From Metabacillus mangrovi (lineage in GTDB: Bacteria; Bacillota; Bacilli; Bacillales; Bacillaceae): DNA of 64,000 nucleotides. Below are positions 43,085 through 51,765 of this stretch, piece by piece; the first letter of the stretch is position 1, and the number at the start of each line of letters is the position of its first letter. The stretch spans positions 62,001 through 126,000 of the forward strand of contig NZ_WMIB01000003.1 in the NCBI RefSeq assembly GCF_009711125.1. Reading direction: 5' to 3'. The position numbers and the translations under genes are program-made. The notes under the pieces are model-generated. The model saw nothing but the letters and a program-made list of their open reading frames with translations, made no database searches and was not told where the DNA came from.

Positions 43085-44500
43085 GTGGATTATCACTGGA
43101 AGGAACTAATACCGGGCGACCGCTACCGGTCGAAATGCAGCGGGATGCTGCATGAATACGACCGCAAGCTGGCAACGATGCTGTATCAGCCCCTGCTTGG
43201 AACCGCGGCACTCGGTTTATATATGACACTTTGGGCAGAGCTCGAACAGGACCGGCTATGGGGGCAGGAGCATACCCATCACCGTTTGATGGCCCTCACC
43301 CAGATGAGCCTGAAAAGCTTTTACGCAGAAAGGATCAAGCTTGAAGCAATCGGCCTGCTATCCACCTACGTAAAAGAAGAGCAGGACAGCCGGATCTTTT
43401 ACTATGAACTGAGATCCCCGCTGAAACCAAATGAATTTTTTAATGACGGCATGCTGAACATCTATTTGTACAACCGTGTCGGCCATACAACGTACATGCA
43501 GCTTAAACGGTTCTTTACGGACGAAGAACGTGAGGCTGGTGAAAACGTGACCCGTTCCTTTGATGAGGTGTTCTACTCGCTGCAGCCGAGCGAGATCAGC
43601 TTGCAGGAGGAAGAAGGACCCGGGGAAAACCAGACATACATCAAAGACGCAGAAAAGACAGAACCATCCTTTTCAGAAGCGGCATTCGATTTCGATTTGC
43701 TGTTTGAAGGGCTTTCCCAATCGGTTATTTCAAAAAAATCCATTACACCAGCTGTTAAGGAGACGATCATCAAGCTTTCCTACGTGTATGGAATTGATCC
43801 GCTCAACATGCAGAACCTGCTGATGGATTCTCTGCAGCCGGATGAGACCATCGACCGTGAGCTGCTGCGCAAGTGTGCACGTGACTGGTATGATTTCCAA
43901 TATGGCAAGCAGACACCGAAGCTTGCAGAAATCAATAAAGTGCAGCCTGTCAAGCACCGGACTGTACTGGATCAGGGCGAACTGACAACCGAGCAGATGA
44001 TGATCCGCCAGCTGGAAACCATGACGCCTTATCAATACCTGAAGGACGTGTATGAAGGGGCAGAGCCGACCCTCGCAGATCTGCAGGTGATCGAAGAGGT
44101 CATGCTGCAGCAGAAATTACTCCCTGGCGTCGCGAACGTCTTAATCTACTATGTCATGCTGAAATCCGATATGAAGCTCTCTAAAGGGTACGTTCAGCGG
44201 ATCGCAGGCCACTGGGCAAGGAAAAAAATAACAACCGTCGCTGGGGCTATTGAGCTTGCGAAAACAGAGAATAAGAAATACCTGGAGTGGGCGGAAGGAA
44301 AATCACGGTCCTCATCCGGAGGACGGAAACCGATCCGGAGCGAAATGGTACCGGAATGGATGAAAGAAAAAGAGAACACTGCAGGGGAACCGGCCGTCCC
44401 ATCTAAAGAGGAGAACGGAACAGAGGACCTTGAAGCTGAGAAGCTAAAGATAGAGGAATGGATAAAAAATTTCAAAAGCCCCCCTAAAAACGACTCGTAA
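43085..44500 (+). CDS. dnaB: Replication initiation/membrane attachment protein DnaB
   Basis: Primosomal protein of low-GC Gram-positives that, with DnaD and DnaI, loads the replicative helicase (DnaC in Bacillus) at oriC and at stalled forks. Not the E. coli DnaB helicase. About 471 residues with two DDBH domains: the N-terminal one (KLATMLYQPLLGTAALGLYMT, ~18-38) and the C-terminal one around residues 290-400, then a charged Glu/Pro-rich tail. The frame opens at ATG 43067, but GTG 43085, nine bases after GGGGAGG, gives the length and N-terminus of homologues. Operon with dnaI (18 bases). Confidence 0.93.
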   Translation: MDYHWKELIPGDRYRSKCSGMLHEYDRKLATMLYQPLLGTAALGLYMTLWAELEQDRLWGQEHTHHRLMALTQMSLKSFYAERIKLEAIGLLSTYVKEEQDSRIFYYELRSPLKPNEFFNDGMLNIYLYNRVGHTTYMQLKRFFTDEEREAGENVTRSFDEVFYSLQPSEISLQEEEGPGENQTYIKDAEKTEPSFSEAAFDFDLLFEGLSQSVISKKSITPAVKETIIKLSYVYGIDPLNMQNLLMDSLQPDETIDRELLRKCARDWYDFQYGKQTPKLAEINKVQPVKHRTVLDQGELTTEQMMIRQLETMTPYQYLKDVYEGAEPTLADLQVIEEVMLQQKLLPGVANVLIYYVMLKSDMKLSKGYVQRIAGHWARKKITTVAGAIELAKTENKKYLEWAEGKSRSSSGGRKPIRSEMVPEWMKEKENTAGEPAVPSKEENGTEDLEAEKLKIEEWIKNFKSPPKNDS

Positions 44501-44518
44501 ATGAGGAGGCGGATCTAA

Positions 44519-45451
44519 ATGGAGCCAATCGGAAAATCCATGAGAAACGTAACGAACCGGCCGGATTTTCAAAAACGGCTGAGCGGTCTGAAAGAACAAG
44601 TGCTCGCTGATCCTGACATACAGGCGTTCCTGTCTGCCAACAGCAGCGCTGTAGATGAGAGCGTCATCGAAAGAAGCCTGAACAAACTTTATGAATATAC
44701 ACAGCAAAGCAAAGGCTGCCGCGACTGTCCGAGCATCGGCCAATGCCGGAACATCATCCAGGGCTACCATCCTGAACTGGTGCTGCAGGGGAAAACAATC
44801 GATCTCCAATATGATCAGTGCCCTTCCAAAATTGCAGATGATCAGAGGAAGAAACATGAATCCCTAATCAAAAGCCTGTACATTCCAAAAGATATTCTGA
44901 AAGCTCAATTCCAGGATATCGATTTTGACGATAACAGCCGCATCAAGCTATTCGGGCTAATCCAGGAATTCGTACGCGCCGCAGAAGAAGGAAAGCGTCA
45001 GCGCGGCGTTTACCTTCATGGATCATTCGGAGTGGGAAAAACCTTTATCATGGGCGCAATCGCCAACGAACTCGCCTTTAAAAACATCCCATCCATGCTC
45101 GTCTACCTTCCTGAATTCATGAGAGAGCTGAAAAACTCGATCCAGAATTCCACCCTGGAAGAAAAGATGGATGCCGTAAAAAAAGTAAAGGTTCTCATGC
45201 TTGATGATATCGGAGCAGAATCCATGTCCAGCTGGACAAGAGATGAAATCCTCGGTGTCATCCTTCAATACAGAATGACAGAAAACCTGCCCACCTTCTT
45301 CACGTCAAACTTTGACCTGAAGGAGCTTGAACACCACCTCTCCTACACGCAGCGCGGAGAAGAAGAAAAAGTAAAAGCGGCAAGAGTCATCGAACGCATC
45401 AAATACCTCGCCACCCCGTTCAAACTGGAAGGCGGTAACCGCCGCAGCTGA
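44519..45451 (+). CDS. dnaI: Primosomal protein DnaI (helicase loader)
   Basis: AAA+ ATPase that assembles the replicative helicase on DNA. It has 310 residues. The N-terminal zinc-binding domain keeps Cys67, Cys70, Cys76 and His84, the ligand pattern of B. subtilis DnaI. The C-terminal AAA+ domain has Walker A HGSFGVGKT (~168-176), Walker B VLMLDDIGAE (~223-232) and sensor 1 FFTSNFD. GAGGAGG lies upstream of the ATG. It ends with a terminator that overlaps the stop codon. Confidence 0.96.
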   Translation: MEPIGKSMRNVTNRPDFQKRLSGLKEQVLADPDIQAFLSANSSAVDESVIERSLNKLYEYTQQSKGCRDCPSIGQCRNIIQGYHPELVLQGKTIDLQYDQCPSKIADDQRKKHESLIKSLYIPKDILKAQFQDIDFDDNSRIKLFGLIQEFVRAAEEGKRQRGVYLHGSFGVGKTFIMGAIANELAFKNIPSMLVYLPEFMRELKNSIQNSTLEEKMDAVKKVKVLMLDDIGAESMSSWTRDEILGVILQYRMTENLPTFFTSNFDLKELEHHLSYTQRGEEEKVKAARVIERIKYLATPFKLEGGNRRS

Positions 45452-45481
45452 ACTGTCTCCCGAGGGAGGCGGTTTTTTTTT
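45451..45481 (+). terminator. Intrinsic terminator of dnaB-dnaI
   Basis: AACTGTCTCC pairs with GGAGGCGGTT (two G-U pairs) around CGAG, followed by nine T; the stem begins inside the stop codon. Confidence 0.88.
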
Positions 45482-45506
45482 GTGGAGGTTGACAGGCGGG
45501 GGTGTG

Positions 45507-45583
45507 ATGCCGGGCAAGAATGCCAGGTAAAACGGTGATGCCAGGGAAGAATGCCAGGCAAGCCCCCAATGCCAGGCAACCAT
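45507..45583. repeat. Short tandem array with ATGCCAGGCA core (13 + 18 bp dimers)
   Basis: ATGCC(A/G)GG recurs at 45507, 45520, 45538, 45551 and 45569, so spacings are 13, 18, 13, 18: a 31-bp dimer repeated twice plus a final unit. It lies directly after the dnaI terminator and before ytxC. The ~120 bases up to the ytxC ribosome site show nothing else. Confidence 0.85.
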
Positions 45584-45704
45584 CCAGCACAGACCAAATC
45601 GCATCCAAATGAATCCCCGCAGCTCAGGTAAAAACTTCTTCTAAAAAGTTTCGGGCCCCCATATACATGAAGCAGATGTGTTCGCTATTGAGGGGGGACA
45701 AACT

Positions 45705-46541
45705 TTGCTGGAGATTTCCTTTGAGTCTGAACAAGAGGCGCAATCCTTTTACATGTGGCTGGCCGGCCGGGCCGGAGAAGCGGGGATGTCTGTCACAATG
45801 GAGCAGCCTGCTTCCGTTGAAATTATCGCGGGTGACGGTGAAATCCGGTCTTTTCTGATTCCTCTGCTTTCAGAATATATAACAGAGAAAATGGAGTCTT
45901 TATGGATTCTTTCCATTCTTGAAAATCAGTTTTATTTTACGGATACAGATGAGCTGCAGCAGATTTTGAACATTTCCCAATCCATTATGGAAGGTGAACG
46001 GACGGATATTCCGAACGTGGAGCGGTTTTCTGGAAAAGAAGAGTTTGTTAAAGAAACACTCGGACAGTTTATTCAGCCTGGATTAAGGTTCTCCTTCCAT
46101 TCCTTTGTGAGGTTCAGGCTCTCTGGATATATGCACAAGCTGAAGCGGTATGCTGAGGCTGCTATTGAGGAATATAAGCTTGAGCAGGAGTATCAGAGCT
46201 TTATTCAGCTGCTGCGTGAATATGTGATCCAGAAGCACCCGTTGCTTGCTGAGGTTCATGTTTTTCACAGAAGGCATTTTCTTATTTACAATGGGGAGTA
46301 TAAGGAGATGACTGATACGGAGCTTCGGCGTGTGACGGACCGGGATTTGCTCTGCCGCCATCCGGTGTATATCGATACGGCACTGCTTGCCCCCCTTGTC
46401 AGTATGGCGCCGGGGAGGATTTTTCTGTACTCGGATGATCCGGATCATGGTATGATTCAGACGATTCAAAACGTTTTTCAGGAGCGTGTTATGCTGCGCC
46501 CAGAGGTCTCGTTTTATTTGAATTCAAAAAAAATCCCGTGA
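45705..46541 (+). CDS. ytxC: Putative sporulation protein YtxC
   Basis: A soluble protein of 278 residues matching YtxC, a conserved protein of spore formers with no known biochemical activity. The middle carries a helix-rich segment (FHSFVRFRLSGYMHKLKRYAEAAIEEYKLEQEYQSF) where the family is best conserved. TTG 45705, five bases after GAGGGGGGAC, is a much better start than GTG 45678, which would place the ribosome site inside the gene. The position between dnaI and thrS agrees with B. subtilis. Confidence 0.85.
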   Translation: MLEISFESEQEAQSFYMWLAGRAGEAGMSVTMEQPASVEIIAGDGEIRSFLIPLLSEYITEKMESLWILSILENQFYFTDTDELQQILNISQSIMEGERTDIPNVERFSGKEEFVKETLGQFIQPGLRFSFHSFVRFRLSGYMHKLKRYAEAAIEEYKLEQEYQSFIQLLREYVIQKHPLLAEVHVFHRRHFLIYNGEYKEMTDTELRRVTDRDLLCRHPVYIDTALLAPLVSMAPGRIFLYSDDPDHGMIQTIQNVFQERVMLRPEVSFYLNSKKIP

Positions 46542-46547
46542 TTCATC

Positions 46548-46576
46548 TTGATTTGCAAATCGAAAAAGACTATAAT
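46548..46576 (+). promoter_or_regulatory. Sigma-A promoter of thrS
   Basis: TTGATT (46548-46553), 17-base spacer, TATAAT (46571-46576). Confidence 0.75.
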
Positions 46577-46596
46577 CGAATCAAATTCAATCAACA

Positions 46597-46863
46597 TCAG
46601 TTTTGATGAGGACAAGAGGATGCATGAATGGTTTTCAGAGAGAAAAGGCACTGGCTGAAACCTTTTTAACCGGAAGAGCATACCTTACCGCCTTTGAACT
46701 TCAGCTGTGAACGTTTAGTAATGGCTGACGGGCAATCCCGTTACAGATTCCAGAGCCGCGCGATGGCTGTTTCAGCATTGCCGGGAACTAGGGTGGAACC
46801 ACGATGAAGGTTTGTATCAATCCGTATACATAACCCGTCCCTTTTACAGGGACGGGTTTTTTA
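46597..46863 (+). ncRNA. T-box leader of thrS
   Basis: A tRNA-sensing antitermination leader. The T-box core AGGGTGGAACCACG is at 46790-46803 and the terminator AACCCGTCCC / GGGACGGGTT with a T-tract at 46832-46863. The upstream stem I region contains AGAGAGAAAAGGC near 46636. An ACC triplet in CCTTACCGCC could be the threonine specifier, but I cannot fold it to prove this. Uncharged tRNA-Thr would favour read-through into thrS. Confidence 0.92.
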
Positions 46864-46911
46864 TATTTTCCGGGCTTTATACAGCCCATAAAACAAGAAG
46901 GAGTGATCAGG

Positions 46912-48843
46912 ATGTCTGAAGTATTGCACATTACCTTTCCAGACGGAGCAGTAAAGGAGTTTAGTAAAGGCACGACAACAGAAGAGATCGCGGCATCCAT
47001 CAGCCCGGGTCTTAAGAAAAAATCGCTGGCAGGAAAGCTCGATGGAAAGCTGATTGATCTGCGTACACCGATTGAAAATGACGGTGCGATTGAAATCGTG
47101 ACACAGGATTCCCCAGATGCACTTGAAATCCTGCGCCACAGCTCAGCCCACTTGCTGGCGCAGGCAGTGAAACGGATTTTTGGAGATGTAAAGCTCGGGG
47201 TTGGTCCGGTTATCGAGAACGGCTTTTATTACGATCTTGATATGGAAGAATCCATTTCTTCCGAGGACCTGCCGAAGATTGAAAAAGAAATGCAGAAGAT
47301 TATCAACGAAAACGTGGAAATCGTCCGAGTAGAAGTTTCCAGAAGTGAAGCGCAAAAGCGTTTTGAGGAAATCGGAGACAACCTGAAGCTTGAGCTGCTT
47401 GAAGCCATTCCAGAGAATGAAACGGTGACAATCTATGAGCAAGGTGAATTTTTTGACCTGTGCCGCGGCATTCACGTACCGTCTACAGGGAAGCTGAAGG
47501 AGATCAAGCTGCTGAGTGTTGCAGGGGCTTACTGGAGAGGCGACAGCAAAAACAAAATGCTGCAGCGGATTTACGGTACGGCGTTCTTTAAGAAGGCCGA
47601 CCTGGATGAGCATCTCCGTCTTTTGGAAGAAGCGAAGGAGCGGGACCACCGCAAGCTTGGAAAAGAACTGAGCCTTTTCACGAACTCCCAGCTTATCGGC
47701 CAGGGGCTGCCGCTATGGCTTCCAAAAGGTGCGACGATCCGCCGCACGATCGAGCGTTACATTGTCGACAAGGAAGAAAAGCTTGGCTACGATCACGTCT
47801 ACACTCCAGTGATGGGAAGCGTTGATCTTTATAAAACATCCGGCCACTGGGATCACTACCAGGAGGATATGTTCCCGGTCATGAGCATGGATAATGAAGA
47901 CCTTGTTCTGCGCCCGATGAACTGCCCTCACCATATGATGATCTATAAACATGACATTCACAGCTACCGCGAACTGCCGATCCGCATAGCGGAGCTTGGC
48001 ATGATGCACCGCTACGAAATGTCAGGAGCACTTTCCGGTCTTCAGCGCGTTCGGGGAATGACGCTTAACGATGCGCATATCTTCGTCCGTCCAGACCAGA
48101 TTAAGGAAGAGTTCATTCGTGTAGTACGTCTTGTAGAAGAGGTTTACAAGGATTTCGGCCTCGAGAATTACTCCTTCCGCCTTTCTTACAGAGATCCGGA
48201 AGATAAGGAAAAGTACTTTGACGATGATGCCATGTGGGAAAAAGCGCAAAGCATGCTGAAAGAATCGATGGATGAGCTTGGACACGATTATTTTGAAGCG
48301 GAAGGCGAGGCGGCATTCTACGGTCCGAAGCTTGACGTTCAGGTGCGGACAGCACTTGGAAAAGATGAGACGCTCTCAACGGTCCAGCTCGATTTCCTTC
48401 TTCCGGAACGATTCGACCTGAATTATGTCGGGGAAGACGGCAAGCAGCACCGTCCGGTCGTCATACACCGCGGTGTAGTGTCAACAATGGAGCGCTTCGT
48501 TGCTTTCCTTATTGAAGAGTACAAAGGAGCTTTCCCGACATGGCTTGCCCCGGTTCAGGTACAGGTCATCCCGGTTTCTCCATCTGTCCATCTGGATTAC
48601 GCGAAGGAAGTTCAGGAAAAGCTTCAAGCGATTGGAATGCGGGTTGAGCTCGATGTCCGTGACGAGAAAATGGGCTATAAGATCAGGGAAGCCCAGATTC
48701 AGAAAATCCCTTATATGCTGGTTGTTGGCGATAATGAAGCGGCAGAAGGGGCGGTTAACGTCCGCAAATACGGGGAGCAGAAGTCCGAGACGATTCCGTT
48801 CGCCCAGTTTGCCGAGCTAGCAGAAAAGGAAATCCGCAAATAA
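46912..48843 (+). CDS. thrS: Threonyl-tRNA synthetase
   Basis: Class II synthetase, 643 residues, as in B. subtilis ThrS. Order: N-terminal TGS domain (~1-62), editing domain with [10 protein letters not shown] (~75-84) and the second metal-like motif CRGIHVP (~183-189), catalytic core with zinc ligands in MNCPHHM (~335-341), motif 2 around [17 protein letters not shown], motif 3 [11 protein letters not shown], and the C-terminal anticodon-binding domain. ATG 46912 is eight bases after AAGAAGGAG. Controlled by the T-box leader. Confidence 0.97.
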   Translation: MSEVLHITFPDGAVKEFSKGTTTEEIAASISPGLKKKSLAGKLDGKLIDLRTPIENDGAIEIVTQDSPDALEILRHSSAHLLAQAVKRIFGDVKLGVGPVIENGFYYDLDMEESISSEDLPKIEKEMQKIINENVEIVRVEVSRSEAQKRFEEIGDNLKLELLEAIPENETVTIYEQGEFFDLCRGIHVPSTGKLKEIKLLSVAGAYWRGDSKNKMLQRIYGTAFFKKADLDEHLRLLEEAKERDHRKLGKELSLFTNSQLIGQGLPLWLPKGATIRRTIERYIVDKEEKLGYDHVYTPVMGSVDLYKTSGHWDHYQEDMFPVMSMDNEDLVLRPMNCPHHMMIYKHDIHSYRELPIRIAELGMMHRYEMSGALSGLQRVRGMTLNDAHIFVRPDQIKEEFIRVVRLVEEVYKDFGLENYSFRLSYRDPEDKEKYFDDDAMWEKAQSMLKESMDELGHDYFEAEGEAAFYGPKLDVQVRTALGKDETLSTVQLDFLLPERFDLNYVGEDGKQHRPVVIHRGVVSTMERFVAFLIEEYKGAFPTWLAPVQVQVIPVSPSVHLDYAKEVQEKLQAIGMRVELDVRDEKMGYKIREAQIQKIPYMLVVGDNEAAEGAVNVRKYGEQKSETIPFAQFAELAEKEIRK

Positions 48844-48848
48844 TTTTA

Positions 48849-48935
48849 TTGCAAATATCGGGCAGCTTTGCTACAATCAATAACAGTGATTAAAAAGCAA
48901 TGCTGCTTGACTTCCTAAAGCATGGATGGTATGAT
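48849..48935 (+). promoter_or_regulatory. Two candidate promoters of the infC operon
   Basis: Upstream: TTGCAA (48849-48854), 17 bases, TACAAT (48872-48877). Downstream: TTGACT (48907-48912), 17 bases, TATGAT (48930-48935). Both fit sigma-A; the second is closer to consensus in the -35. Confidence 0.6.
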
Positions 48936-48941
48936 GTTTTA

Positions 48942-49090
48942 GGTTAATTGAATAGTTGTTTGATGAAAAAGCAGAAGCACCCGCTTCTCACCTGATTGAC
49001 GCAGTTTGCAGTTGGCAGGTATGACGAGATCAAAACTGATTTGTTTGAATTCGTAGTGTGGGTGTGTCATGCGCCCGCACTTTTTATATG
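48942..49090 (+). ncRNA. L20-type attenuated leader of infC-rpmI-rplT
   Basis: A leader of about 240 bases precedes infC and contains an intrinsic terminator: GTGTGGGTGTG (from 49058) pairs with GCGCCCGCAC, followed by TTTTT. In Bacillus this operon is controlled by ribosomal protein L20 (rplT product) binding the leader and promoting premature termination. The presence and placement of the terminator agree; the L20-binding fold was not modelled. Confidence 0.75.
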
Positions 49091-49180
49091 CTCAAAAAAT
49101 GCAAAGCTCAGGATGGATGACAGCCTGCTGAATGCTGTCACCAAACACTATTCAGTAATAAACCATGGAGGTGGCTAACT

Positions 49181-49696
49181 ATTAGCAAAGACATGTTGGT
49201 AAACGAGGGCATCCGCGCTCGTGAGGTACGTCTAATCGGACAAAATGGTGATCAGCTTGGAATTAAATCCCGTCAGGAAGCGCTCGAAATTGCAACACGC
49301 GCAAACCTGGATCTTGTGATGGTTGCTGCAGGAGCAAAACCGCCTGTATGCAGAATCATGGATTACGGTAAATTCCGCTTTGAGCAGCAGAAGAAAGATA
49401 AAGAAGCCCGCAAAAACCAAAAAATCATCAGCATCAAAGAAGTCCGGTTCAGCCCGACGATTGATGAGCATGATTTTAATACGAAACTGAGAAATGCACG
49501 CAAGTTCCTTGAAAAAGGCGATAAAGTAAAAGCGTCAATCCGTTTTAAAGGCCGTGCGATTACCCACAAAGAAATCGGCCAGCGCGTTCTGGATCGTTTT
49601 TCTGCAGCTTGTGCTGACGTGGCAACTATCGAGTCTTCACCCAGAATGGATGGACGCAGCATGTTCTTGGTATTAGCACCGAAATTCGAAAAGTAA
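49181..49696 (+). CDS. infC: Translation initiation factor IF-3 (ATT start)
   Basis: Binds the 30S subunit, prevents premature joining of 50S and checks the start codon. It is 171 residues long. The only start with a proper site is ATT at 49181: GGAGGTGG (49167-49174) is six bases upstream, and reading from there gives (M)[15 protein letters not shown], the usual N-terminus. ATG 49193 is in frame but too far from the site and would cut four conserved residues. Rare AUU starts are typical of infC and allow IF-3 to limit its own synthesis. Motifs: [14 protein letters not shown] and the C-terminal [15 protein letters not shown]. Confidence 0.95.
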   Translation: MSKDMLVNEGIRAREVRLIGQNGDQLGIKSRQEALEIATRANLDLVMVAAGAKPPVCRIMDYGKFRFEQQKKDKEARKNQKIISIKEVRFSPTIDEHDFNTKLRNARKFLEKGDKVKASIRFKGRAITHKEIGQRVLDRFSAACADVATIESSPRMDGRSMFLVLAPKFEK

Positions 49697-49717
49697 TTAC
49701 ACGAGGAGGAAACCCCG

Positions 49718-49918
49718 ATGCCTAAAATGAAAACTCACCGCGGCTCTGCTAAACGTTTCAAAAAGACTGGATCAGGTAAACTTAAACGTTCACACGCTTA
49801 CACTAGCCACTTGTTCGCTAACAAGTCTACTAAAGCGAAACGTAAGCTCCGTAAAGGTTCACTAGTTAGCAAAGGCGACTTCAAACGCATTCGCCACATG
49901 CTTGATAACATCAAATAA
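49718..49918 (+). CDS. rpmI: 50S ribosomal protein L35
   Basis: A 66-residue basic ribosomal protein starting [20 protein letters not shown], the family signature. AGGAGGAAA lies upstream of the ATG. Second gene of infC-rpmI-rplT, 21 bases after infC. Codon choice is strongly biased, as expected for a highly expressed gene. No anomalies. Confidence 0.98.
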   Translation: MPKMKTHRGSAKRFKKTGSGKLKRSHAYTSHLFANKSTKAKRKLRKGSLVSKGDFKRIRHMLDNIK

Positions 49919-49946
49919 GTTCAAAATAGATCGGAAACATAACTAG

Positions 49947-50318
<372 letters not shown>

Positions 50319-50320
50319 TT

Positions 50321-50433
50321 TTAAGCAATCATGAGGCTGGTACCCTGCTGGGCAGACCGGTTCATCTCCTGAATCATTAGTGATCGACGGAGCTGGACGG
50401 TCGCCGTTCAGGGGATCGGCCTCTTTTGCTTAA
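50321..50433 (+). ncRNA. Candidate structured RNA element between rplT and ysdA
   Basis: TTAAGCAA (50321-50328) is the exact complement of TTGCTTAA (50426-50433), and GAGGC (50333-50337) pairs with GCCTC (50419-50423). Inside this closing stem are CTGC-TGG-GCAG (50345-50355) and CTGGACGG / CCGTTCAG (from 50393) around a three-base loop. The closed ~113-base structure ends with TTTT inside the last arm, so it may be an elaborate terminator or a cis-acting element for ysdA. Confidence 0.5.
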
Positions 50434-50452
50434 CAGGAGCGGGATCACGTTG

Positions 50453-50722
50453 ATGGGAGCAGTATTCATCTATTATGCTGTCATGGGCATCGCAGGATTT
50501 TCAGTGATGGCAGCAGATAAAAAAAGGGCGCAGAAGAGCCAGTGGCGGATTTCCGAAAATACGCTCTGGCTCATCGCGCTTGCAGGCGGGGTATTTGGTT
50601 CATGGATTGGCATGTATACAGTCCGGCATAAAACAAAGCATGCCGCTTTTCGAATCGGCATGCCTCTTCTCGGCGCGGCTCATGTATTGTTCACCGCTTA
50701 TTTCGCCGGACTGATCGGCTAA
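50453..50722 (+). CDS. ysdA: DUF1294 membrane protein YsdA
   Basis: An 89-residue protein of the DUF1294 family with hydrophobic segments at about 2-22, 39-55 and 68-86 and the conserved DKKRAQKSQWRISE (~24-37) and RHKTKHAAF (~60-68) blocks. Function unknown. ATG 50453 gives the length of B. subtilis YsdA; the preceding TTG 50450 is possible, and AGGAG lies about 12 bases upstream. It overlaps the end of ysdB, encoded on the other strand, by four bases. Confidence 0.85.
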   Translation: MGAVFIYYAVMGIAGFSVMAADKKRAQKSQWRISENTLWLIALAGGVFGSWIGMYTVRHKTKHAAFRIGMPLLGAAHVLFTAYFAGLIG

Positions 50723-51102
50723 TGCTTTAAAAATTCATGAATCGGACTTTTCCAGTCGATTTTTGCATGAGGGTATTTTTCTTTAATAAGTCCCTCCAGG
50801 TAGCGGAAATCCTCAACAGACAGTCCTTGAAGACTGGGTACATTATGGCTCCAGATGAAGATCGAAATCACTTCAAAGGACTGATCAGTTGTTCCGAGGT
50901 ATTTTTCCCCCTCGAATAAAACGCCCTTATAGGTGAGAAGAAAATTCTTTCGCACATTCTCCCGGTCATCAAGAAAATAGAGCTCTCTTTTTTCCCGGGC
51001 CAGCTCAAGCTTCCGTTTTGGATTGAGCAAATATTGGACAGCCCTGAACAATAGAAAGAAAACCAGGGCGATCAGGACGAGTCGGATCAGCAATACGAAC
51101 AT
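50719..51102 (-). CDS. ysdB: YsdB-like sigma-w pathway protein
   Basis: A 127-residue protein with one N-terminal membrane helix (~2-20), a basic linker (NPKRKLELAREKRELYFLDD) and a small cytosolic domain (NFLLTYKGVLFEGEKYLGTTD, IFIWSHNVP, DWKSPIHEFL). It matches B. subtilis YsdB, reported to affect sigma-W activation; I infer the role only from similarity. ATG 51102 follows AGGAGG by eight bases; the longer frame to 51261 is not used. The ribosome site falls in one arm of an inverted repeat. Confidence 0.85.
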   Translation of the reverse strand: MFVLLIRLVLIALVFFLLFRAVQYLLNPKRKLELAREKRELYFLDDRENVRKNFLLTYKGVLFEGEKYLGTTDQSFEVISIFIWSHNVPSLQGLSVEDFRYLEGLIKEKYPHAKIDWKSPIHEFLKH

Positions 51103-51110
51103 AAGAAGGC

Positions 51111-51151
51111 CTCCTGCCAGTTTTCCATACATACGTTTCAGCAGGCAGGAG
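51111..51151. promoter_or_regulatory. Inverted repeat covering the ysdB ribosome binding site
   Basis: CTCCTGCC (51111-51118) and GGCAGGAG (51144-51151) are perfect 8-bp complements 25 bases apart. On the minus strand the downstream arm is the GGCAGGAG that serves as the ysdB Shine-Dalgarno, so the hairpin would hide it. Confidence 0.5.
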
Positions 51152-51198
51152 CGTTTCATTTTTTTGCTTAAAAAATTCTTACTGAAAGGGAGATGGCA

Positions 51199-51693
51199 AT
51201 GAACATTAAAGCACTGTTTGCGATGCAGAAAGAACTGGATGCCAAAATTGAGCGGCAGCATGGTTTGGAGAATGAGAATCTGATCCAGCGCAAAACACTT
51301 GCTTTGCTCGTCGAACTTGGAGAGCTTGCAAATGAAACACGCTGCTTCAAATTCTGGAGCAAAAAAGCAGCTTCAGAAAGAAGCATCATACTGGAGGAGT
51401 ACGTAGACGGTATTCACTTCATTTTGTCCCTCGGTCTGGAGCATCAATATGAAAGCCAGACGAGCCTGAAGCATATGAAAGACAGCAAAGAAACAGATCT
51501 GACCCACCAGTTTTTGATGGTGTATGACGCTGTATCACTTTTTGACAAATCACCGGATCTCCAGGCCTACCTGACTGTTTTCGGCGAATATCTATACCTT
51601 GGCCAGCTGCTTGGATTCGCTCCTAAAGAAATAGAGCAGGCCTACCTGCTGAAAAATGAAATCAATCATGAAAGACAGCAGCAAGGCTACTAG
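51199..51693 (+). CDS. Dimeric (MazG-like) dUTPase
   Basis: An all-helical nucleotide pyrophosphohydrolase of 164 residues that hydrolyses dUTP (and possibly dUDP), keeping uracil out of DNA. The metal-binding helices are visible in ALLVELGELANETRCFKFWS (~33-52) and ILEEYVDGIHFILSLG (~61-76), the ExxE and ExxD pattern of the family, with a further motif YLGQLLGF later. ATG 51199 is seven bases after AAAGGGAG; ATG 51193 overlaps the site. As I recall, B. subtilis has no such gene here; related Bacillus do. Confidence 0.87.
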   Translation: MNIKALFAMQKELDAKIERQHGLENENLIQRKTLALLVELGELANETRCFKFWSKKAASERSIILEEYVDGIHFILSLGLEHQYESQTSLKHMKDSKETDLTHQFLMVYDAVSLFDKSPDLQAYLTVFGEYLYLGQLLGFAPKEIEQAYLLKNEINHERQQQGY

Positions 51694-51700
51694 GCATCTT

Positions 51701-51730
51701 TTGCTGAATTGCCCAATTATTGAGTATAAT
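51701..51730 (+). promoter_or_regulatory. Promoter of the M42 aminopeptidase gene
   Basis: TTGCTG (51701-51706), 18-base spacer, TATAAT (51725-51730), 36 bases before the ATG. Confidence 0.55.
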
Positions 51731-51765
51731 AGAGATTGAAGGATTATCATAAAGGGGGCAATTAA

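Noticed and set aside
45305-45608. Minus-strand frames with repeated LPGI/WHS peptides
   Set aside because: Come from the ATGCCAGGCA array and antisense of dnaI; no start signals.
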